Origin: Rickettsiales bacterium
Lineage (GTDB): Bacteria; Pseudomonadota; Alphaproteobacteria; Rickettsiales; UBA1997
Assembly (NCBI GenBank): GCA_947455365.1
Contig: CANGNU010000080.1
Coordinates: 1 to 5,318, forward strand
Direction of reading: 5' to 3'
DNA length: 5,318 bases
Made by a program: the position numbers and the translations under genes. Below the pieces are notes generated by a model. It was not told the origin of the DNA and searched no databases. It saw only the letters and a list, made by a program, of their open reading frames with translations. Shown here one piece after another: positions 1-5,318 of this stretch; within the stretch, counting starts at the first letter, position 1; each line of letters opens with the position of its first letter.

Positions 1-20
1 ACTGAAATTTCGAGCAAGCT

Positions 21-34
21 AAAAGCGCGCTTTT
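21..34. terminator. 14-bp perfect palindrome AAAAGCGCGCTTTT after the thioredoxin/NHL gene
   Basis: The palindrome starts 14 bases downstream of the gene's TAA. As RNA it could form a short A-U/G-C stem ending in four U residues, the minimal form of a bidirectional intrinsic terminator. The stem is only 5 bp with a CGCG loop (6 bp would leave a 2-base loop), so it is weak. No other feature is seen in 1-48, and what lies to the left is unknown. Confidence 0.35.
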
Positions 35-48
35 GCATTTTCATATTT

Positions 49-2040
49 TTATTGATAGAGCAGTTCGATGCTAATTGAGTTGGTTGTTTCATCTTCATTT
101 GCTTTAACTTGTTGCTCATAGCTGCTAATGTAACACAGAGCGTTCTTTTTATTTTCGCAGTAATAAATGGTGCCCTGCAACATGTAATTCTTGTCTGGGT
201 CAAGCTCAGGAAGTTTTAAGTCGTTATTAGCAATCATGGTCCAGTCAAAAGTGGCTACTAGCGTGGCTTCATCATCATTTACCATTTCTAGCAAATTAAT
301 AAAACTTGGACCTAAATCGTTAATTTTCCAATTTTTCTTTAAGTTAATTTTTAGTGCGACATTTTTAGTTGCAACTTCTGCTGCCTTGGCTCTGTAAAGG
401 TTAGGCAGATATTGTAAAAATCCCTCTTTTGGCAATTGCAACGGTGGCATGGTTTCAAGCAATTCAGAAGTAAATTTGCCGCGATTAATTATAACAACGC
501 GATTATTACTTGAGTCAACCACATAAAAGCGATCAAGAATTGAGACAATGCCTTCAGGCTCGTCAAATTCAGTGTGCGAGCCAAGAGAATCGCCTTTTTT
601 GCCACCAATTACAGTGCGAATTTCGCCGCTGATAGGGTCATATTTTCTGATGGCATTGTTGAAGCTATCCACTACATAAACCCCAGTGTCATCGGCCGTT
701 AAGCCCAGAGGGTGCTGCATCAAAGCCTCACCCTTCTTGCCATTTTTATAGCCAAAATCTTGAATTCCTTTGCCAATTAAAGTTTTTACTTCGCCATCTT
801 TACTTAGAACGCGTAGGGCGCTACTTTCGGAATCAACAAAATAAAGTTTGCCATCATAAGTAGTTAAATCGGCAGTTTGCGACAAAGAATTTTTGGGATA
901 TTTACCATCGTCAATTCCCTCATTGCCATTGCCTGCAAGCACTGAAATGGTTTGCTTGTTCAAGTTATATTGCAGCAATTGATGCGTGCCAGCATTGGCA
1001 ATTGTAATATGGCTTGAAGTGGGGTAGAACTCAATGTCTGTAGGTGAGGAAAGCTCAACTTCTTTGGCGTTAATTTCATCGCCATTAATTACAGAGCCTT
1101 TCAAGCCAGTGCCAACAAGGGTTTTAACGGTTTGCTCTTTAAAATCGATAATGCGAATTGCATGATTGCCAGTGTCAGCAACATAAAGTTTTCCTGAATC
1201 GTAAAGCATTCCTTCGGGCATGCTAAAAGCAGCAGTTTCAAAATTTCCATCAAGAAAGCCGCCTTTATTAGAGCCAATCTGCAAGATAATTTCTCCCGTT
1301 AAAGAAGTGACCACAATGTTATTTTGTCCGCTATTAGCAATGAAAAATGCTGGAGCGTTATGTCCTTGAAAAGGAAAGTTTTTAGCATATTCAATTTTGG
1401 TTGGAAAACTTAAAACGCGCTTCGCTACTTTATTCTTCTCAAGCAGCAAGGGCAAAGGATCGCGATTAAGTTGATAGCGGAATTTGTTGACAATTTTTTT
1501 AACATCATCGGCCAAACTTTTGATTGATTCTTCGCCAACATAAGTTTTTTTAATATTGCCGCGCGGGTCAATCAAAACAAGGGTTGGCCATGCCCGTACA
1601 CCAAAGCTATTCCAAATTTTTAAGTTAGAGTCATCAATCACCGCGTGAGTAATATCATGCTTTAATATTGCTTTGGTAATTGAATTAAAATCTTTCTGAT
1701 TGTCAAACTTGCCCGAGTGAACGCTGATGACAGTAAGTTTGCTGCCATATTCTTGCTCAAGACTTTTAATTTGCGGCAAAACATGCAAGCAGGCTACGCA
1801 GTCATAAGTAAAAAAGTCTAGCAAAATGACGCGCTCTTTGAGATCATCTAATTCAAGGGGTCGTGATAAGTTAATCCATTTGGTCTGGCTGCCATTTTCA
1901 TTTGCTGAAACAATTTTTTTGATATTCTCGCTAGTAGAAAATAGCAGAGCAAATAACGAAAATGCTGCCCATAAGATAACTAAAGATGAGGCAATTAAAA
2001 GGAGGAAAGATTTGTCTTTTTGGCTAAGTTTTGGCAGCAT
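49..2040 (-). CDS. Membrane-anchored thioredoxin-like / NHL-repeat beta-propeller protein (NHLRC2-type)
   Basis: Likely a membrane-tethered thiol-disulfide protein facing the periplasm; its substrate is unknown. Residues 1-10 are basic, followed by one hydrophobic segment at about 11-34 with no cleavage site evident, so a signal anchor is likely. A thioredoxin/TlpA-like domain spans about 55-185: FFTYDCVACLHVLP carries a CxxC (C81, C84), and WPTLVLIDPRGN carries the cis-proline (P152). Six NHL-like strand motifs follow at about 236, 289, 349, 403, 458 and 509 (for example DTGNHAIRIID and DSFNNAIRKYD), spaced 51-60 residues, enough for one six-bladed propeller. A C-terminal beta-rich domain (about 545-663) has KINDLGPS and a Cys pair (C628, C636), as in bacterial and animal NHLRC2-like proteins. 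At 663 residues it is a normal length. The start is ATG at 2038-2040, with an in-frame TAA at 2047-2049. It probably has its own promoter at 2065-2100. Domain calls are firm; the physiological role is not known. Confidence 0.9.
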   Translation of the reverse strand: MLPKLSQKDKSFLLLIASSLVILWAAFSLFALLFSTSENIKKIVSANENGSQTKWINLSRPLELDDLKERVILLDFFTYDCVACLHVLPQIKSLEQEYGSKLTVISVHSGKFDNQKDFNSITKAILKHDITHAVIDDSNLKIWNSFGVRAWPTLVLIDPRGNIKKTYVGEESIKSLADDVKKIVNKFRYQLNRDPLPLLLEKNKVAKRVLSFPTKIEYAKNFPFQGHNAPAFFIANSGQNNIVVTSLTGEIILQIGSNKGGFLDGNFETAAFSMPEGMLYDSGKLYVADTGNHAIRIIDFKEQTVKTLVGTGLKGSVINGDEINAKEVELSSPTDIEFYPTSSHITIANAGTHQLLQYNLNKQTISVLAGNGNEGIDDGKYPKNSLSQTADLTTYDGKLYFVDSESSALRVLSKDGEVKTLIGKGIQDFGYKNGKKGEALMQHPLGLTADDTGVYVVDSFNNAIRKYDPISGEIRTVIGGKKGDSLGSHTEFDEPEGIVSILDRFYVVDSSNNRVVIINRGKFTSELLETMPPLQLPKEGFLQYLPNLYRAKAAEVATKNVALKINLKKNWKINDLGPSFINLLEMVNDDEATLVATFDWTMIANNDLKLPELDPDKNYMLQGTIYYCENKKNALCYISSYEQQVKANEDETTNSISIELLYQ

Positions 2041-2064
2041 GAAATTTTAAATTACAAATTGGAA

Positions 2065-2100
2065 ATTATAATTAAAACAGCGGGGAAATTTTCGGGTCAA
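2065..2100 (-). promoter_or_regulatory. Candidate sigma70-type promoter for the thioredoxin/NHL gene
   Basis: On the minus strand, TTGACC (2095-2100; 5 of 6 to TTGACA) is followed after 18 bases by TTTAAT (2071-2076; 5 of 6 to TATAAT). A perfect TATAAT lies right after it at 2065-2070, but 24 bases from the -35, so it would have to work without that box. Either reading places the RNA start roughly 10-25 bases before the ATG at 2040, giving a very short leader. The surroundings are AT-rich and such matches arise by chance, so confidence is modest. Confidence 0.4.
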
Positions 2101-2113
2101 TTTGCGTGACCCG
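2093..2113. repeat. Perfect 7-bp inverted repeat with 7-base spacer
   Basis: CGGGTCA (2093-2099) and TGACCCG (2107-2113) are perfect inverted copies around ATTTGCG. As RNA it would form a compact G+C-rich hairpin in either direction, but no T-run follows on either strand, which weakens a terminator reading. The left arm also contains the candidate -35 box of the thioredoxin/NHL gene (minus-strand TTGACC, 2095-2100), so an operator bound by a dimeric regulator is another reading. Confidence 0.45.
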
Positions 2114-2128
2114 TCATGCTCCTTACGC

Positions 2129-2154
2129 ACACAACGCCTCGTAAGGCATTGTGT
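2129..2154 (-). terminator. Strong hairpin directly after rpsU (possible terminator or 3'-end stabiliser)
   Basis: Read on the minus strand, arms ACACAATGCCT and AGGCGTTGTGT flank a TACG loop, giving 11 consecutive pairs. One is a U-G wobble that would be a C-A mismatch in plus-strand RNA, so the structure favours the minus-strand transcript. The loop is of UNCG type, though closed by U-A rather than C-G. It begins 4 bases after the rpsU TAA. No U-run follows (GCGTAAGG comes next), so it is not a canonical intrinsic terminator. It could be a processing or 3'-stability hairpin, or the end of the acnA-hpf-rpsU transcript by another route. Confidence 0.5.
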
Positions 2155-2158
2155 TTAT

Positions 2159-2350
2159 TTAGAAACCACCTTCAGTGCGTTTTTTCTTCTTACGGCTGAT
2201 TGCTTCTTCAGCTTTTCTTTTCTTTTTTTCAGAAGGTTTTTCGTAAGCTTTTCTTCTTCTAGCTTCTTTGATTAAGCCTTCTTTTTGAGTTTTTTTACGA
2301 AAAGATTTAATTCCTAATTCTAGGTTACGACCAGTAATTGCTACTTGCAT
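2159..2350 (-). CDS. rpsU: 30S ribosomal protein bS21
   Basis: A small basic protein of the 30S subunit that sits near the 3' end of 16S rRNA and assists translation initiation. At 63 residues it is slightly shorter than common forms of about 65-71. It aligns without gaps to alphaproteobacterial bS21: the QV..(6-7 residues)..N start, FRKKTQKEGLIKEARRRKAYE at about 17-37 (with the 36-40 YEKPS hallmark), then a lysine/arginine-rich helix EKKKRKAEEA and RKKKKR. It ends TEGGF. The start is ATG at 2348-2350; an in-frame TAA at 2354-2356 rules out a longer form. The 21-base gap from hpf (AT-rich, no Shine-Dalgarno) points to the same transcript. A strong hairpin begins 4 bases after its stop. Its first 13 residues resemble those of the neighbouring HPF (see findings). 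Confidence 0.95.
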   Translation of the reverse strand: MQVAITGRNLELGIKSFRKKTQKEGLIKEARRRKAYEKPSEKKKRKAEEAISRKKKKRTEGGF

Positions 2351-2371
2351 TTTTTATTAATTGTTAATTAT

Positions 2372-2713
2372 TTATTCTTCATTATCGAATAAAATATCAA
2401 CGCCTTGACGACGATGATTTTTAATGCGATCTTTATAGCGTTGCAACTGGTGCACCGCTTTGTTCAAAGCTTCAGTGAAGCAACCGTAAACATCGGCAGC
2501 TTCAGAATCACTTTTAATTATTGCACCATCTTTGACGCCTTCATTTATAATAATGACGGTTTTGAAAAGATGATTTTTTTCTTTCGAAAAATGCACTTCA
2601 CCGCTAATTGCTTTATCAAAATATTTGGTAACGCCTTTAGCTAAATGCTCTTCAGCGAAGCTGGTCAAGGCTTGGCCAACTTCCATATTCGTACCACTAA
2701 CTTTAATTTGCAT
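2372..2713 (-). CDS. hpf: Short-form ribosome hibernation promoting factor / RaiA-like translation inhibitor
   Basis: Predicted to bind the 30S tRNA/mRNA channel of idle ribosomes and keep them inactive but intact. The 113 residues match the N-terminal domain of the HPF/RaiA family: MQIKVSGTNMEV at the start, KYFDKAISGEVHFSKE at 30-45, AADVYGCFTEALNKAVHQL at 72-90, and the basic helix end QRYKDRIKNHRR at 91-102. An acidic tail (DNEE) follows. Alphaproteobacterial relatives are usually long, with a second C-terminal domain of about 55 residues that dimerises 70S particles into 100S. Here the protein stops right after the first domain, at a length like E. coli RaiA/YfiA. Only 21 AT-rich bases separate its TAA from rpsU, so no remnant of the lost domain is left. 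The ATG start 5 bases after the acnA stop fits the family N-terminus. No Shine-Dalgarno is visible, so translation may rely on coupling to acnA. Family assignment is firm; lack of dimerisation is inference. Confidence 0.93.
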   Translation of the reverse strand: MQIKVSGTNMEVGQALTSFAEEHLAKGVTKYFDKAISGEVHFSKEKNHLFKTVIIINEGVKDGAIIKSDSEAADVYGCFTEALNKAVHQLQRYKDRIKNHRRQGVDILFDNEE

Positions 2714-2718
2714 AGCAA

Positions 2719-5318
2719 TTAAATTTGGTTACCAAGAACAAATTGAAGAATGCCGCCGCGCTTATAGTATTCAACCTCATTGCTGGTGTCGAGGCCGCAA
2801 GTTAGAATTACTTCTTGCTTACTGCCATTTTCGCGCGTAATCAAGCATTTTATGTCTTGCTTGGGCTTAATGTTAGAGTCTATTCCTAAAATATCAATAG
2901 TTTCATTGCCAATTAATTGCAAAGATTTGCGATTGTCCGCGCCCTTGAAAATTAACGGTAAAACGCCCATGCCAATTAGGTTGGAGCGGTGAATTCTTTC
3001 GAAGCTTTCAGCGATAACTGCTTTAACGCCAAGCAAGAAGGTTCCCTTAGCAGCCCAGTCGCGAGAAGAGCCGGTGCCATATTCTTTGCCGGCAAAAATT
3101 ACGAGTGGCACGCCTTTTTCTTTGTAGGACATGGCGCCGTCATAGATTGAAACAATTTCGTCAGAGCCGCGCACCTTAGTGAATCCGCCCTCTTTGGTGC
3201 CGCCAAGCATTTCATTTTTAATGCGAATGTTGGCAAACGAGCCGCGCATCATCACTTCATGGTTGCCGCGCCTTGCGCCGTAAGAGTTGAAATCTTTGGC
3301 AGAAACGCCGTGAGTCTTGAGGTAAGCGGCTGCAGGCGATGTTGCAGAAATGTTTCCTGCAGGTGAAATGTGATCGGTGGTAATTGAATCGCCGAAAATT
3401 CCGAGGATGCTTGCACCCTTGATTTCATTGGCGTTGCTTTGGTTTAAATCATCGAAAAAGTTAGGCAAACGAATGTAGGTGCTGTTTAAATCCCATTTGT
3501 AAGTGGCAGTTTTTTCAGTAGCAATTTGCTGCCAAGCCGCGTGGCCCTTGAATAAATCGGCATATTTTTCAGCGTAAACTTCGCGGGTAATAAATTTGCT
3601 GATGACGCTGTCAATCTCGTCCTTTGTAGGCCAGAGGTCCTTCAAGAAAACTTTATTTCCAGTGTTGTCAATGGCAATTGCATCTTGCGCAAGGTTGATT
3701 TTCATGGTTCCGGCCAGTGCATAAGCAACAACAAGTGGTGGCGATGCAAGATAATTTGCTTTAACCAAAGAGTGCACGCGGCCTTCAAAATTACGGTTTC
3801 CCGATAAAACTGCGGCGACTAATAAATTTTTTTCCTTGATGGTTTCTTCAATTTTTTCATGAAGTGGGCCAGAGTTGCCAATGCAAGTGGTGCAGCCATA
3901 GCCCGCCACATTAAAGCCCAGTTGATCAAGATGTTTTTGTAAGCCCGATTTCTCTAAATATTCACTCACTACTTGCGAGCCGGGAGCTAGAGATGTCTTG
4001 ACGAACGGCTTAGTTTTTAATCCGCGCTCTGTTGCTTTTTTGGCAAGAAGGCCCGCGGCTATTAGCACCGAAGGGTTAGAAGTGTTGGTGCAAGAAGTGA
4101 TTGCGGCAATAACAACATCGCCATCGCCAAGGTCGGCGTTAAGCTCTGGAAGCAGGCTGCGCTTGTTTGCAGCATTGCCCAACTCGGCAAAAATTTTGTC
4201 GAAAGATGCAGATGCTTCTTTGAGAAGAACTTTATCTTGCGGGCGTTTTGGGCCAGCAAGTGAGGGCTCGATGCTTGATATGTCTAGCTCTAGCACTTCG
4301 CTAAAATCGGGCGTTAAATTATAATCGGAGACAAACATGCCTTGTGCTTTGGCGTAATTTTCCACCAAGGCAACGGTTTCTTCACTACGCGCTGTAAGCT
4401 TCAAGTAGTTAATGGTTTCTTGGTCGATGGGAAAAATTCCACAAGTTGCGCCATATTCAGGGGCCATATTAGCAATGGTGGCGCGGTCTGCCAGCGATAA
4501 TGAAGCGAGAGCGGGGCCAAAAAACTCAACAAATTTTCCAACAACACCTTTTTTGCGCAAAATGTTGGTGATGGTTAGAACCATGTCTGTCGCGGTTATT
4601 CCCTCTTTTAGCTTGCCAATAAGTTTAAAGCCAATTACTTCTGGCACCAGCATTGACACGGGCTGACCAAGCATTGCTGCTTCTGCTTCAATGCCGCCAA
4701 CGCCCCAGCCCAACACTGCGAGGCCGTTAATCATGGTCGTGTGGCTGTCAGTTCCAACTACAGTGTCAGGGTACACCAATGTAGAGTCGCCGTCATTTTT
4801 CTGCCAAACAACTTGCGCTAAATTTTCTAAATTTACTTGGTGGCAAATGCCCATTCCGGGCGGCACCACGCGAAAATTATTGAAGGATTTTTGCGCCCAT
4901 TTTAAAAATTCATAGCGCTCGCGGTTGCGCTCAAATTCTAGATCGACATTTTTTTGCAGCGCATTTTTATCGCCGAAAAAGTCAATTTGTATTGAGTGAT
5001 CAATTACCAAATCAACGGGCACTAGGGGATTAATTGATGCAGAATTTTTGCCAAGTTTTTCTACCGCGGCACGCATGGCTGCCAAGTCAACAACGGCAGG
5101 CACTCCGGTAAAATCTTGCATTAAAACTCGGGCGGGTGAAAAGGCAATTTCAATGCGTTTTTCAGGGTTTTTTACCGAGTCAATTAAGCTGGAAATATGC
5201 TCTTCACGAATGACATCGCCGTCAAAATTTCGTACTAAATTTTCGAGCAAAACTTTTAAGCTGTAAGGCAGTTTTGAAATGTCTCTGCCAGCCTTTGTGG
5301 CGGCATCTTGCAGTGAAT
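2719..5318 (-). CDS. acnA: Aconitate hydratase (aconitase A family), 5' end truncated by window edge
   Basis: Interconverts citrate and isocitrate through cis-aconitate in the TCA cycle; a cytoplasmic [4Fe-4S] enzyme. The frame is open to the right edge. A TTG at 5248-5250 could pass for a start, but 22 codons upstream of it are clearly aconitase, including ISKLPYSLKVLLENL across that TTG, so the true start lies outside. About 865 residues are visible against roughly 890 in the family, so some 25-30 are missing. Cluster ligands are the Cys in SCTNTSNP (codon 4090-4092) and both Cys in GCTTCIGNSG (3892-3894 and 3883-3885). Other intact motifs are GTDSHTTMINGL, SGNRNFEGR, GDSITTDHISPAG, the swivel-domain active-site run YGTGSSRDWAAKG and ESFERIHRSNLIGMGVLPL. 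The C-terminus ends normally (ILQFVLGNQI). No frameshift or lost key residue is seen. The AcnA/IRP-type order, with the swivel domain last, separates it from AcnB. hpf begins 5 bases after its TAA, suggesting co-transcription. Its promoter lies outside the window. Confidence 0.97.
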   Translation of the reverse strand, partial: SLQDAATKAGRDISKLPYSLKVLLENLVRNFDGDVIREEHISSLIDSVKNPEKRIEIAFSPARVLMQDFTGVPAVVDLAAMRAAVEKLGKNSASINPLVPVDLVIDHSIQIDFFGDKNALQKNVDLEFERNRERYEFLKWAQKSFNNFRVVPPGMGICHQVNLENLAQVVWQKNDGDSTLVYPDTVVGTDSHTTMINGLAVLGWGVGGIEAEAAMLGQPVSMLVPEVIGFKLIGKLKEGITATDMVLTITNILRKKGVVGKFVEFFGPALASLSLADRATIANMAPEYGATCGIFPIDQETINYLKLTARSEETVALVENYAKAQGMFVSDYNLTPDFSEVLELDISSIEPSLAGPKRPQDKVLLKEASASFDKIFAELGNAANKRSLLPELNADLGDGDVVIAAITSCTNTSNPSVLIAAGLLAKKATERGLKTKPFVKTSLAPGSQVVSEYLEKSGLQKHLDQLGFNVAGYGCTTCIGNSGPLHEKIEETIKEKNLLVAAVLSGNRNFEGRVHSLVKANYLASPPLVVAYALAGTMKINLAQDAIAIDNTGNKVFLKDLWPTKDEIDSVISKFITREVYAEKYADLFKGHAAWQQIATEKTATYKWDLNSTYIRLPNFFDDLNQSNANEIKGASILGIFGDSITTDHISPAGNISATSPAAAYLKTHGVSAKDFNSYGARRGNHEVMMRGSFANIRIKNEMLGGTKEGGFTKVRGSDEIVSIYDGAMSYKEKGVPLVIFAGKEYGTGSSRDWAAKGTFLLGVKAVIAESFERIHRSNLIGMGVLPLIFKGADNRKSLQLIGNETIDILGIDSNIKPKQDIKCLITRENGSKQEVILTCGLDTSNEVEYYKRGGILQFVLGNQI

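Noticed and set aside
191..397. Plus-strand Ser-rich frame with a signal-peptide-like hydrophobic end
   Set aside because: It is the antisense of the C-terminal domain of the thioredoxin/NHL protein; its Ser/Phe/Leu content simply mirrors the Lys/Glu/Asn codons of the real gene.
2041..2158. Riboswitch or small RNA gene in the intergenic region
   Set aside because: The hairpins are real, but nothing matches a known riboswitch core and no plus-strand promoter is seen, so it is reported only as structured sequence.
2351..2371. Remnant of a lost HPF C-terminal domain between hpf and rpsU
   Set aside because: The gap is only 21 A/T-rich bases with in-frame stops, too short to hold or suggest a frameshifted domain of about 55 residues.
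2625..2840. Plus-strand open frame spanning the acnA/hpf junction
   Set aside because: It overlaps two firmly identified minus-strand genes and shows no domain or start signal.
3998..4324. 108-codon open frame on the plus strand
   Set aside because: It lies wholly antisense to conserved aconitase coding sequence, including the SCTNTSNP cluster-ligand region, and its translation is low-complexity Ser/Ala/Arg with no recognisable domain.
5248..5250. TTG as the start codon of aconitase
   Set aside because: The 22 codons upstream in the same frame encode family-conserved sequence (ISKLPYSLKV), and this TTG encodes an internal Leu.

Overview
The window is AT-rich (about 40% G+C by eye), compact, and coded entirely on the minus strand. 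Its four genes, in transcription order from right to left, are aconitase (acnA, 5' end beyond the right edge), a short ribosome hibernation factor (hpf/raiA), ribosomal protein bS21 (rpsU), and a membrane-anchored thioredoxin/NHL-propeller protein of the NHLRC2 type. The aconitase, HPF and bS21 sequences read most like those of Alphaproteobacteria. In HPF the run KYFDKA, then HFSKE, then LQRYKDRIKNH is typical of that class; in aconitase the signs are GMGICHQVNLE and the SLAGPKRPQDKV run. The low G+C and tight packing would suit a reduced or host-associated lineage, but the window alone does not fix the order or genus.

Layout. 2719-5318: aconitase, with all iron-sulfur ligands and active-site motifs intact and about 25-30 N-terminal residues missing off the edge. 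Five bases separate its stop from hpf (2372-2713), and 21 bases separate hpf from rpsU (2159-2350), so these three probably share a transcript. 2041-2158: a 118-bp intergenic region that holds a strong hairpin just after the rpsU stop, alternative pairings with it, a second perfect hairpin, and a plausible promoter for the next gene. 49-2040: the thioredoxin/NHL protein. 1-48: a short palindrome that may be its terminator. No RNA genes, mobile elements or CRISPR arrays were seen.

How they fit together. acnA-hpf-rpsU couples a TCA-cycle enzyme with two small proteins that act on the 30S subunit: bS21 near the 3' end of 16S rRNA, and HPF in the tRNA/mRNA channel of idle ribosomes. The thioredoxin/NHL protein is probably a separate transcription unit acting on the periplasmic side of the membrane.

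I found no clearly new system. The points most worth a second look are the HPF without its usual C-terminal dimerisation domain, the look-alike N-termini of the neighbouring HPF and bS21 proteins, the multi-hairpin block after rpsU, and the absence of Shine-Dalgarno sequences before all three visible starts.
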